64,000 nt of DNA from Actinoplanes sp. L3-i22 (GTDB lineage Bacteria > Actinomycetota > Actinomycetes > Mycobacteriales > Micromonosporaceae): positions 9,060,501 to 9,124,500 of the forward strand of contig NZ_AP024745.1 in the NCBI RefSeq assembly GCF_019704555.1. The letters are read 5' to 3'. The notes under the pieces were generated by a model, which was given only the letters and a program-made list of their open reading frames with translations, had not been told where the DNA came from and did no database searches. This document shows positions 27,434-35,936 of the stretch, piece by piece (the stretch's first letter is position 1; every line of letters begins with the position of its first letter). Both the position numbers and the translations under genes were made by a program.

Positions 27434-27461
27434 CACTAACCGTCAGGCCGTACGGTAAGTG
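27434..27461. promoter_or_regulatory. palindromic TetR operator candidate
   Basis: Inverted repeat cactaaccgt / acggtaagtg (9 of 10 positions pair) around an 8-base centre. It ends 2 bases before the TetR GTG and about 90 bases before the divergent fusion gene, typical for an autoregulated TetR repressor acting on both. Confidence 0.6.
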
Positions 27462-27463
27462 CC

Positions 27464-28090
27464 GTGAGGCGCACCCAGGCCCAGCGCAGCGGGGCCACCC
27501 GGGCCCGCATCCTCGACGCGACCCTGCAGGCCCTGGTCGAGCGGGGTTATGCGGAGACCACGACCGCCGAGGTGCTGGCGCGTGCCGACGTCCCGCGCGG
27601 CACCCTGCTGCACCACTTCCCGACCAAGGTCGACCTGCTGGTCGCCTCGGTGCAGCACGTCGCCCGGCGCCGGCTCGGCGCGCTGGACGCCGAGCTGAGC
27701 GCGCTGGACGGCGACGCCGACGCGCTGGACGCGTTTGTCGACGGGGTCTGGCACCACTTCTCGTCGCCGCTGTTCTGGGCCGCGCTCGAGCTGTGGAACG
27801 CGGCCCGCACCGACCCCGAGCTGCGCGCCGCGCTGATGCCGGTGGAGAAGGAGATCTTCGGGGTGCTGCACGAGCGGGCGCGGGCGCTGCTCGGGCCGGA
27901 CCCGCGGGTGGCGACCGTGGTGCAGATGACCTTCGAGATGATGACCGGCCTGGTGATGACCGGGATCGTCAGCGGCGAGCTGGGCCGCCGTGAGCTGCTG
28001 ATCCGCCGGTGGAAGCGGGCGGCCGCGATCCTGCTCGGGCGCCGCGACCCGGACACCCTGCTGGAACGCGACCGTGCGAAGGGGAACTGA
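27464..28090 (+). CDS. TetR-family transcriptional regulator
   Basis: 208 residues. Residues 8 to 60 form the helix-turn-helix (RARILDATLQALVERGYAET, TTAEVLARADVPRGTLLHHF, then PTK). The remaining helical domain should bind an effector, most likely an acyl-CoA made by the neighbouring enzymes. The GTG start at 27464 has a palindrome immediately upstream, implying autoregulation. The acyl-CoA dehydrogenase gene begins 2 bases after the stop, so regulator and dehydrogenase share an operon, while the fusion and synthetase genes run the other way. Confidence 0.9.
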   Translation: MRRTQAQRSGATRARILDATLQALVERGYAETTTAEVLARADVPRGTLLHHFPTKVDLLVASVQHVARRRLGALDAELSALDGDADALDAFVDGVWHHFSSPLFWAALELWNAARTDPELRAALMPVEKEIFGVLHERARALLGPDPRVATVVQMTFEMMTGLVMTGIVSGELGRRELLIRRWKRAAAILLGRRDPDTLLERDRAKGN

Positions 28091-28092
28091 GC

Positions 28093-29244
28093 ATGTATGA
28101 GGATCCGTTCGAGACCGCGGAACGCTCGGCGCTGCGCGAGGCGGTGGCCTCCTTCGTACACAAGGAGGTCTTTCCGTCTCTGAATGCTTGGGAGCGGGCC
28201 GGGGAGATCCCGCGGGAGCTGCATGTCAAGGCGGCGAAGGCCGGGCTCTACGGCGTCGGGTTCCCCGAGGAGGCCGGCGGCGACGGCGGGGACACCGTCG
28301 ACATGGTCGTCGCGACCGAGGCGTTCATCGAGGCCGGCGGCTCGTCCGGGGCCCACGCGGCGCTGTTCACGCACGGCATCGCGCTCCCCCACATGATCGC
28401 GTCCGGCGATCCGGAGCTGATCGCCCGGTTCGTCCGTCCGGCGCTGGCCGGCGAGCTGATCTGCTCGCTGGGCGTCACCGAGCCGGACGCCGGCTCGGAC
28501 GTCGGCGCGCTGCGCACCACCGCGGTCCGCGACGGCGACGACTACGTCGTGAACGGCGCGAAGATGTTCATCACCTCGGGGACCCGCGCCGACTTCGTGA
28601 CCACCGCGGTGCGCACCGGCGGGCCCGGCGCGGCCGGCCTGAGCCTGCTGGTGATCGAGCGGGGCACGCCCGGCTTCACGGTCTCCCGCAAGCTGGACAA
28701 GATGGGCTGGCTCTGCTCGGACACCGCCGAGCTGTCGTTCGCCGACTGCCGCGTCCCGGCCGCGAACCTGGTCGGCGCGGAGAACGGCGGCTTCCCGCTG
28801 ATCGCCCGGGTCTTCGTCCCGGAGCGGATCATCGCGGCGGTGCACGCGTACTCGGTGGCGCAGCGCTGCCTGCAGTTGACCCTGGGCTACGTGCGGGAGC
28901 GGGAGACGTTCGGGCGGCCGCTGATCAGCCGGCAGGTGGTGCGGCACAAGCTGGTCGAGATGCGGCAGCGGATCGAGCTGGCCCGCACGTTCACCCGCCG
29001 GGTCGCGGCCCGGCACGCCGCCGGCGAGTGGGTGGCCGGCGAGGTCTGCCTGGCCAAGAACGCCGCGGTCGACGCCGCCCGGCACGTGGTCGACGAGGCG
29101 GTGCAGCTGCACGGCGGGGCCGGCTACCTGCGCGACTCCGAGGTGGAACGGCACTACCGCGACGTGCGGATCCTGCCGATCGGGGCGGGCGCCACCGAGG
29201 TGATGACCGACCTGGCCGCCAAGATCTTCGAGTACGACCGCTGA
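28093..29244 (+). CDS. acyl-CoA dehydrogenase
   Basis: 383-residue FAD flavoenzyme introducing the alpha,beta double bond in an acyl-CoA. FAD and substrate motifs: CSLGVTEPDAGSD (residues 124 to 136), FITSGTRADF, LHGGAGYLRDSEVERHYRDVRI near the C-terminus. At the usual C-terminal catalytic position the sequence reads IGAGATEVM rather than YEGTxEI, so that Glu is missing. A Glu at residue 244 (FVPERIIAA) sits where long-chain and isovaleryl-CoA dehydrogenases keep their base. A branched or long substrate is therefore plausible. ATG with AAGGGGAA upstream. Confidence 0.92.
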   Translation: MYEDPFETAERSALREAVASFVHKEVFPSLNAWERAGEIPRELHVKAAKAGLYGVGFPEEAGGDGGDTVDMVVATEAFIEAGGSSGAHAALFTHGIALPHMIASGDPELIARFVRPALAGELICSLGVTEPDAGSDVGALRTTAVRDGDDYVVNGAKMFITSGTRADFVTTAVRTGGPGAAGLSLLVIERGTPGFTVSRKLDKMGWLCSDTAELSFADCRVPAANLVGAENGGFPLIARVFVPERIIAAVHAYSVAQRCLQLTLGYVRERETFGRPLISRQVVRHKLVEMRQRIELARTFTRRVAARHAAGEWVAGEVCLAKNAAVDAARHVVDEAVQLHGGAGYLRDSEVERHYRDVRILPIGAGATEVMTDLAAKIFEYDR

Positions 29245-29254
29245 CCGGCGCCCG

Positions 29255-30058
29255 TCACCGGGGGCGGTTGGCGCGCATCCACTGCGCGGCGTAGCTGACC
29301 GCGCCGTCGATCGGGAACAGCCGGCACCACGCCGAGCCGACCCGGCCGGCGGTCACCGCGCCGCTGTCCGCCTCGAAGTCCGCGCCGAGCCGGGCGAAGT
29401 CGCGGTCGTCGAGGACCACGTCCTCGTACTCCAGCCAGCGGCGGCCGCCCTCCGGCGTGCGTACCGCGCAGGCGTAGATCCGCCGGGCCGGGGCCGGCAG
29501 CCGGTACTCGGCCAGGTGGAACGCGGTCGTCTTGGCGAAGCCGACGCCGAGCAGCAGGGTCGACGCGCCGGCCGCGGCCAGCTTGGCCAGCGGTGACTCC
29601 TCGCCGTGGTGACAGTCGGTGTGGTGGTCGTGCATGAGCTCCTTGGCCCGCGGCCCGAGCGCCGCGTACGACGTCTGCGGATGGGTGCTGCGGACCGCGC
29701 CGGGCCAGGTGCGCACCTGCTCGGTGATCACGCCGACGCCGACGCTCGGTGTCCGATCCGGATCAAAGCCGGGCAGGGTCGCCCGGATCGACGGCCACCA
29801 CTCCCGCGGCGGTGGCGACGACCAGGTCGACGGGTCGCGGTTGTTCGCGGTCTGACTGGGAACGACCAGGGTGCCGTCCGGGCCGAGCACGTCCAGCAGC
29901 GCCTGCACCACGGCCAGCGCACCGCCGCTGACCCAGCCGAGCGAGCTCAGCGAGGTGTGGATGAGCAGGATCCCGCCGCGGGGGACGCCCAGAGCCCGGA
30001 AATCCGCGGCGAGCGAGGCCCGGGTTCGCGGTTCCGGCGCGCAATAGCTGATCGGCAC
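29255..30058 (-). CDS. AAC(3)-type aminoglycoside N-acetyltransferase family protein
   Basis: 267 residues from the GTG at 30058. Matches the antibiotic N-acetyltransferase family: LLIHTSLSSLGWVSGGA near the N-terminus, HPQTSYAALGPRA in the middle and LLLGVGFAKTTAFHLAEY toward the end. Known members acetylate the 3-amino group of aminoglycosides with acetyl-CoA. The frame stays open up to 30178, but a -10-like TAATTAT lies on this strand near 30105, so the shorter start is preferred. Divergent from the Fxs operon; as I recall such genes often neighbour Fxs loci, so it may act on the RiPP or another local metabolite. Drug resistance itself is not shown. Confidence 0.82.
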   Translation of the reverse strand: MPISYCAPEPRTRASLAADFRALGVPRGGILLIHTSLSSLGWVSGGALAVVQALLDVLGPDGTLVVPSQTANNRDPSTWSSPPPREWWPSIRATLPGFDPDRTPSVGVGVITEQVRTWPGAVRSTHPQTSYAALGPRAKELMHDHHTDCHHGEESPLAKLAAAGASTLLLGVGFAKTTAFHLAEYRLPAPARRIYACAVRTPEGGRRWLEYEDVVLDDRDFARLGADFEADSGAVTAGRVGSAWCRLFPIDGAVSYAAQWMRANRPR

Positions 30059-30384
30059 GCCGTAGTGTGGCCGGTCCGCCGGGTGCGCAACACCTCCGAC
30101 CGGATAATTACCTCTCCCAGGGCTACCGAAAATGATCAAAGGCGTGATCTTCGGGAATGGGGAAACCAGGTCTGGCAACTGTCCGAATTGCTGGTCCGAG
30201 CGGGTTTTCGGATGGTGGGCCCCCCGAAGCGGCGTGTGCAGGTGGCGACCGGTGGACCAGTGAAAATCGTCTGTCTATTCGCGATCTTGATCGACACACA
30301 TGTTTCACCGAGCATCAGGATTAATGTACGGTGCGTTACGCGGCACCGTCCGCCGCATAGGCCCTGACCTTTGTCGGAGACTGC

Positions 30385-31653
30385 GTGCTGTACTTCTTCC
30401 TGAGCTATGCCCGCGGCGGCGACGACGTTTACGTGCGACAGTTCTTCAGCGACTTGTGCCACGAGGTTCGCGTGCTGGAAGGCCTCGGCCGCGACGTCGA
30501 GGTCGGTTTTCTGGATGCCCGCAACATCCATCCAGGTCAAGCGTGGTCCGAGTCGCTGATCGACGCGCTGGCCCAGAGCCGGTCGTTTCTCGCGCTCTGT
30601 TCCCCGGCCTACTTTCTCAGTGAGCCGTGCGGCAAGGAATGGGCGATCTTCGAGGAGCGGGTGGAGGAGCACGAGCGCCGCACCGGCCAGCGACCACCGG
30701 GCCTGATCCCGCTGCAGTGGCTGCCACCGCGCACGCTGCCGCCCACCGCGGCCCGGATCCAGTACTTCGAGGAGCCGGTGGGCGCCGGCCAGCAGGCCGA
30801 CCAGCGGTTGCGCGGGATCCGCCAGCTGCTGCGCCTGCAGCGCAACCGGGACGACTACCTGGAGTTCGTCACGCTGGTGGCCGAGCGGGTGGTCGAGGCC
30901 TCGCTGGTCGACCCGATGCCGCCGATGCAGAACGAGCGCCGGCAGCGGTTCGAGGCGGTCGCCAGCGCGTTCCACAAGCCGGTGCCGGTGCACGCCGGCG
31001 CGGTCAACGGGGTGCAGCCCGGCCCGATCGCGGACGTCGAGATGCCGATCTCCCGCAAGGTCTACTTCGTGATGTCGGCGCCGACCCGGGTGGAGGCCGA
31101 GGACGAGGAGCTGGGCCGCCGGGACCGGCGCTTCTACGGCGACTCGGCGCCGGACTGGGCGCCCTACCGGCCCAGCTCCGAGGAGGCGCTGGCCAGCTAC
31201 GCGACCCGGATCGCCCACGAGCGCAGCCTGCTCGCCGACGTGATCGAGGTGGGCGAGCTGGAGCAGTGCATCGCCCGGGCCGAACGCGACAACCAGATCG
31301 TGGTGCTGCTGGTCGACCCGTGGAGCACCCAGATGCCGCGCTATCACGAGATCCTCAAGGACTACGACGGCCGGGACGAGCCGTCGGCCGCGGTGATGAT
31401 CCCGTGGAGCCGCGACGACTCCGAGATCCGCGACAACGCCCAGCGGCTGCACAACTCGATCAACGAGACGTTCCCCCGCAACGTGCGCAAGCCACCCAAC
31501 ACGCTCTTCCGCCCGGCGGTGATGTCCACCGAGATCTTCGGCGCCGACCTGCACGTGGTGCTGGAGGAGTCCCGGAACCTGGTGATGGCCAAGGGCCGGG
31601 CGCGGCGGCCGTTGCCGGACCCGCCCAGCAGCCGACCCGTCATCGAGAGTTAG
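30385..31653 (+). CDS. fxsC: TIR-domain protein FxsC of the Fxs RiPP locus
   Basis: 422 residues. The N-terminal TIR domain (1 to about 160) begins FFLSYARGGDD and keeps a cysteine/glutamate pair C82-x-x-E85 in the position of the NADase catalytic Glu. A long linker leads to the C-terminal FxsC domain (about 240 to 400; QIVVLLVDPWSTQMPRYHEIL, then VMIPWSRDDSEI). The exact role in Fxs loci is unknown. The GTG start has GGAGA 4 to 5 bases upstream. The stop is 9 bases before fxsT, whose AGGAGG site overlaps this stop, so the two are an operon. Confidence 0.88.
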   Translation: MLYFFLSYARGGDDVYVRQFFSDLCHEVRVLEGLGRDVEVGFLDARNIHPGQAWSESLIDALAQSRSFLALCSPAYFLSEPCGKEWAIFEERVEEHERRTGQRPPGLIPLQWLPPRTLPPTAARIQYFEEPVGAGQQADQRLRGIRQLLRLQRNRDDYLEFVTLVAERVVEASLVDPMPPMQNERRQRFEAVASAFHKPVPVHAGAVNGVQPGPIADVEMPISRKVYFVMSAPTRVEAEDEELGRRDRRFYGDSAPDWAPYRPSSEEALASYATRIAHERSLLADVIEVGELEQCIARAERDNQIVVLLVDPWSTQMPRYHEILKDYDGRDEPSAAVMIPWSRDDSEIRDNAQRLHNSINETFPRNVRKPPNTLFRPAVMSTEIFGADLHVVLEESRNLVMAKGRARRPLPDPPSSRPVIES

Positions 31654-31662
31654 GAGGCGACG

Positions 31663-34600
31663 ATGAGCAGCGGTCACATCGTGACGTTCTACTCGTACAA
31701 GGGTGGCACCGGGCGCACCATGAGCGTCGCCAACATGGCCTGGCTGCTCGCCGCCAACGAACTGCGGGTGCTGGTGGTCGACTGGGACCTGGAGTCGCCC
31801 GGGCTGCACCGCTACTTCCACCCGTTCCTGCTCGACAAGGAGCTGGCCGCCTCGCCGGGCGTGATCGACATGGTGCGCGACTTCGCCTCGACGGCGATGG
31901 AGCCCGATCACACCGACTCGCGCGACTGGATCCGCGAGCACGCCGCGGTGCTGGACTACGCCGTCTCGCTGAACTACCGGTTCCCCGGCAAGGGCGGCAT
32001 CGACCTGCTGCCGGCCGGGCGGCAGGACCAGTCCTACGCACGCAGCGTCAGCACGTTCGAGTGGCCCAACTTCTGGGACCGGCTCGGCGGTGGCGCCTTC
32101 ATCGAGGCGCTGGCCAAGGACATGCGGGCCAACTACGACTTCATCCTGATCGACAGCCGGACCGGGCTCAGCGACAGCGCCGGGATCTGCACGATCCAGC
32201 TGCCGGACACCATCGTCAACTGTTTCACGTTCAGCACGCAGAGCATCGACGGCGCGGTCTCGGTGGCGCACTCGGTGACCAAGCAGCGCGGCCAGCGCAC
32301 GGTCCGGATCCTGCCGGTGCCGATGCGGGTGGAGAACTACGAGGCGTCCAAGCTGGAGGCCGGCCGCGACTACGCCCGCCAGGAGTTCCGCTCCTTCCTG
32401 ACCGAGCTCGGCGACGAGCTCGACCACTACTGGGGCGACGTCGAAATTCCCTACAAACCCCTCTATGCGTACGAGGAGATCCTGGCCACGATCGCCGAGC
32501 GTCCCCTGGTGGAGAACTCGGTGCTGGCCTCCTACGAGCGGCTGGCCGGCTGGCTCACCGACCGTCAGGTGACCAGTCTGCCGCCGCTGGACGAGGAGAC
32601 CCGGCGCAAACTGCTCGTCCAGTTCGAGCGGCGCCGGCCGACCACCAGTTACGACGTGCTGATCAGCTACGCGCCGGTGGACCGGATGTGGGCCGAGTGG
32701 GTCGCCTCGGAGCTGTCCGCGGTCGGGCTGCGCGCCCAGCTGTGGGACATCGACTTCGTCTCGGTGAACCAGGCCCAGGAGCTGGCCCGGTCGCTGGCCG
32801 GGGTCCGGTTCGCCCTGCCGCTGCTGTCCAAGGAGTACGTGCACTCGCCGCACGCGGGCGCGGTGTGGCAGCAGTTCTCCAACGTGGGCTCCGGCAGTCG
32901 CGTCCCGGTGATCCCGGTGCGCCTGGACGGCACGCATCTGGACTGGCCGTTCACCACGCTGCAGCCGGTCGACGTGACCGGCGCGACCGCCGAGCGCGCC
33001 CGGGAGCTGCTGCTGACCGCGGTCGGCAGCGCGCCCACCGCGGCGCCGGCCCGGCGTACCGGCCCCCGGTTCCCCGGCACGCTGCCGCCGATCTGGAACG
33101 TGCAGCAGCGCAACTCGGCCTTCACCGGCCGTGGCAGCGTGCTGGCCCAGCTGCGGGAACGGCTCTCGGCCAGCATCACCACCGTCGTCCCGCAGGCCCT
33201 GTTCGGCCTCGGCGGCGTCGGCAAGACCCAGCTCGCGCTGGAGTACGCGCACCGGTTCGCGGCCAACTACGACGTGGTGTGGTGGATCTCCGCGGAGCAG
33301 CCGCACATGGCCCGCTCCTCGCTGGCCGAGCTCGGCCGGGCGTTGCAGCTGGAGGGCGGCGACAACCTCGACGAGGCGGTGCGCATCGTGCTGGAGGCGC
33401 TGCGCCAGGGCCGGCCGCACCAGCGCTGGCTGATCATCTTCGACAACGTCGACCGGCCCGAGGAGATCCGGCACCTGATCCCGCAGGGGTCCGGGCACGT
33501 CCTGCTGACCTCGCGCAACCAGGCGTGGAACGAGGAGAACCGGGCGCTGCAGCTGGGCGTGTTCACCCGGGAGGAGTCGGTGGCGATGCTCAACCGCCGG
33601 CTGCCGCAGCTCGACCCGGAGGAGGCCGGCCAGGTCGCCGAGCGCCTCGGTGACCTGCCGCTGGCGATCGAGCAGGCGGCCGCCTGGCTGACCGCCACCG
33701 GGATGCCGGTCACCCAGTACATGGAGCTGCTCGACACCCAGCTGATCCGGGTGCTGGACGAGAACCCGCCGCTGGGCTACGAGAAGACCACCGCCGCCAC
33801 CTGGCTGCTCTCGCTGGACCGGCTGCGCCAGACCAAGCGGGCCGCCGCGAAGCTGCTGGAGGTCTGCGCGTTCTTCGCGCCCGAGCCGATCTCCACCAAG
33901 CTGATCTACAGCAGCCGGTTCACCCAGGTGCTGCTGCCGCACGACCCGAGTCTGCGGGACCCGATCCTGCAGGGGCAGCTGCTGCGCGAGATCGGCCGGT
34001 ACGCGCTCGCCACCCTGGACAACGCCCGCACCGGCATGCAGATCCACCGGCTGGTCCAGGCCGTCATCCGCAACAGTCTGACCGAGTCCGAGCAGGCCGC
34101 GAACCGGGCGGACGTGCAGATGATCCTGGCCACCTACGAGCGGGGCGCGCCGGAGAACCCGGAGAACTGGCCGTCGTACGCCCTGATCTGGCCGCACCTG
34201 CGGGCCTCCGGGGCGCTGGAGTCGGCGGACCCGGCGGTCCGGCAGCTGGTCTCGGACATGGCCCGCTATCTGGAGCAGCGCAGTGACTACTCCAGCAGTC
34301 AGGAACTGGCCGAGAACGCGCTGGCGATCTGGCATGATCGCTTCGGCGAGGACACCGCGACGGTGCTGCTCACCTTCCACATGGCCAACGCGCTGCGCTG
34401 GCAGGCCCGCTACGAGGAGGCCTACGCGGCGGACAGCCGGGTGCTGGAACGGCTGACCGAGACCGAGGGCCCGGACCACCCGTACACGGTGATCGTCGCC
34501 GGGAGCGTGGGCGCCGACCTGCGCGCCCTGGGCCGGTACGAGGAGGCGCTGGAGATCTCGGAGAGCGCGCGGACCCGGGCGCTCGACGTGTTCGGCGACG

Positions 34601-35553
34601 CCGACGACCGTACGCTCAAGGCCGCGATGAACCTGGCCGTGTCGCTGCGGCTGGTCGGCAATTTCGCCAAGGCCGCGGAGATCGACGAGAGCGTGGTGAT
34701 GGACCGGCAGCGGTACTTCGGGGCCGACTATCCGATGACCCTGCAGGCCACCGACAACCTGGCGCACGACTACCGGGCGCTGGGCCGGTTCCGCGAATCC
34801 CGGGGTCTGCTGGAGCGAATCCTGGAACGCTACCGGGAAGTGCTGGGACCGGGCGCCTCCCTGACCTTGCGGACTGCCAAGAGCCTGGCCGCCACGCTGC
34901 GCAAACTGGGCGAGTTCAACGCGGCGCACGCCCTGACCAACGACACTCTGCGCCGCTACCGCGAAACGGTCGGCCTGGAGCACCCGGAGGCGCTGTCCTG
35001 CCTGATGAACCGGGCCTGCGAGGAGTCCGCGCTGGACGACCACCGCCGGGCCCGGGTGACCGCCCAGCAGGCGGTCGACGGCTTCCGGGCGGTGTACGTG
35101 ACGAATCACCCGTTCGTCCTGGCCGGGGCGAACAACCTGGCGATCTTCACCCGCCTGGCCGGCCACGTCGAGGAGGCCAAGACCCTGCACAACGAGGTGT
35201 ACCGGGCGTTCCTCGAGGTGCTCGGCGAGCGGCATCCCTATACGCTGTCCACCCAGGTCAACCTGGCCAGCGACATGTACGAGGACAGCATGTTCGACGC
35301 GGCCCGGGAGATGGACGAACGGAGCGTGGCGACGATGCGGGAGGTGCTCGGTGAGGACAACCCGGACACGCTCGCGGCCGCCGCGAACCTGGCGATCAGT
35401 CGCCGCAAGGTCGGCGACATGGCCGCGGCGGAGGAGCTGCGGGTCGACACGCTGCGGCGGGCCAAGCGGGTCCTCGGGGAGACCCATCCGACCGTGCTCC
35501 TGATGTCCGAGTCGCGGCGCCTCAACTGCGACATCTCGCCCCCGCCGAGTTAG
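31663..35553 (+). CDS. fxsT: FxSxx-COOH system TPR/NB-ARC/TIR protein FxsT
   Basis: 1296 residues, four modules. Residues 1 to 310: ParA/MinD-like P-loop (YSYKGGTGRTMS, with Arg where Lys is usual; VVDWDLESPG is the switch region). Residues 327 to 430: TIR domain (YDVLISYAPVDRMW), whose catalytic-Glu region reads SPHAGAVWQQF, so no Glu. Residues 480 to 750: NB-ARC with Walker A GLGGVGKTQLA, Walker B WLIIFDNVD and DLPLAIEQA. Residues 870 to 1290: about ten 42-residue TPRs. It looks like a cytosolic STAND sensor. It belongs with FxsC and the RiPP genes in known Fxs clusters, but its task there has not been established to my knowledge. Confidence 0.92.
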   Translation: MSSGHIVTFYSYKGGTGRTMSVANMAWLLAANELRVLVVDWDLESPGLHRYFHPFLLDKELAASPGVIDMVRDFASTAMEPDHTDSRDWIREHAAVLDYAVSLNYRFPGKGGIDLLPAGRQDQSYARSVSTFEWPNFWDRLGGGAFIEALAKDMRANYDFILIDSRTGLSDSAGICTIQLPDTIVNCFTFSTQSIDGAVSVAHSVTKQRGQRTVRILPVPMRVENYEASKLEAGRDYARQEFRSFLTELGDELDHYWGDVEIPYKPLYAYEEILATIAERPLVENSVLASYERLAGWLTDRQVTSLPPLDEETRRKLLVQFERRRPTTSYDVLISYAPVDRMWAEWVASELSAVGLRAQLWDIDFVSVNQAQELARSLAGVRFALPLLSKEYVHSPHAGAVWQQFSNVGSGSRVPVIPVRLDGTHLDWPFTTLQPVDVTGATAERARELLLTAVGSAPTAAPARRTGPRFPGTLPPIWNVQQRNSAFTGRGSVLAQLRERLSASITTVVPQALFGLGGVGKTQLALEYAHRFAANYDVVWWISAEQPHMARSSLAELGRALQLEGGDNLDEAVRIVLEALRQGRPHQRWLIIFDNVDRPEEIRHLIPQGSGHVLLTSRNQAWNEENRALQLGVFTREESVAMLNRRLPQLDPEEAGQVAERLGDLPLAIEQAAAWLTATGMPVTQYMELLDTQLIRVLDENPPLGYEKTTAATWLLSLDRLRQTKRAAAKLLEVCAFFAPEPISTKLIYSSRFTQVLLPHDPSLRDPILQGQLLREIGRYALATLDNARTGMQIHRLVQAVIRNSLTESEQAANRADVQMILATYERGAPENPENWPSYALIWPHLRASGALESADPAVRQLVSDMARYLEQRSDYSSSQELAENALAIWHDRFGEDTATVLLTFHMANALRWQARYEEAYAADSRVLERLTETEGPDHPYTVIVAGSVGADLRALGRYEEALEISESARTRALDVFGDADDRTLKAAMNLAVSLRLVGNFAKAAEIDESVVMDRQRYFGADYPMTLQATDNLAHDYRALGRFRESRGLLERILERYREVLGPGASLTLRTAKSLAATLRKLGEFNAAHALTNDTLRRYRETVGLEHPEALSCLMNRACEESALDDHRRARVTAQQAVDGFRAVYVTNHPFVLAGANNLAIFTRLAGHVEEAKTLHNEVYRAFLEVLGERHPYTLSTQVNLASDMYEDSMFDAAREMDERSVATMREVLGEDNPDTLAAAANLAISRRKVGDMAAAEELRVDTLRRAKRVLGETHPTVLLMSESRRLNCDISPPPS

Positions 35554-35750
35554 TCATCTGATATCCCTCGCCAGGGGATCGCTTCCCGCAGTCGTACGAC
35601 TACCCAGAGAAAGGCAGGCAGCTCAACCTATTTGTCCGATCCACGAGCCCGAGTCGGCTGGTCAGCCGTCTCGCGGTTCGGTGCTGCCGTGTTGCCGAAA
35701 TGTGGTTTACTTGGGCGTCTTTTCTAAAGTCCAACTTCATCGAGGACCGC

Positions 35751-35936
35751 ATGCCCAGGACGCTTGGTGACGACCAGATCGTCACTTCAGAGCTGGTCGA
35801 CTTGTCGCACGTCCGGCTCCTGGAGCTGCGTGAGAGCGATGTCCCGCCCGCTCTTCAGGCGGTTATCGACGACATTCTCGAGTCCTCCGAAGAGATCTTC
35901 CCGTTCGGTTCCTACGCCGACCGCCCCACCGGCTGA
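35751..35936 (+). CDS. fxsA: FxsA-type cyclophane RiPP precursor with extended C-terminus
   Basis: 61 residues from the ATG at 35751, with GAGG 6 bases upstream; an in-frame ATG at 35700 lacks a ribosome site. The leader matches the family (LVDLSHVRLLELRESDVPPALQAV). The C-terminus is F52-G-S-Y-A56 followed by DRPTG, so the canonical FxSxx motif is present but not terminal. FGS and YAD are consecutive aromatic-x-Ser/Asp triplets of the type joined by three-residue-cyclophane radical SAM enzymes. The last 25 bases overlap the 3' end of the HExxH gene on the other strand. It lies 197 bases after fxsT. Confidence 0.8.
   Translation: MPRTLGDDQIVTSELVDLSHVRLLELRESDVPPALQAVIDDILESSEEIFPFGSYADRPTG

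Noticed and set aside
30136..35487. A 1783-codon open frame antisense to fxsC and fxsT
   Set aside because: Long antisense frames are common at this GC content. It has no domain-like sequence, is full of Arg, Gly, Gln and Val runs, and lies opposite two well-supported genes.
35700..35750. Longer FxsA start at 35700 (78 residues)
   Set aside because: No ribosome site before it, and the extra residues (WFTWASFLKS) do not look like an FxsA leader, while the ATG at 35751 has GAGG at the right distance.
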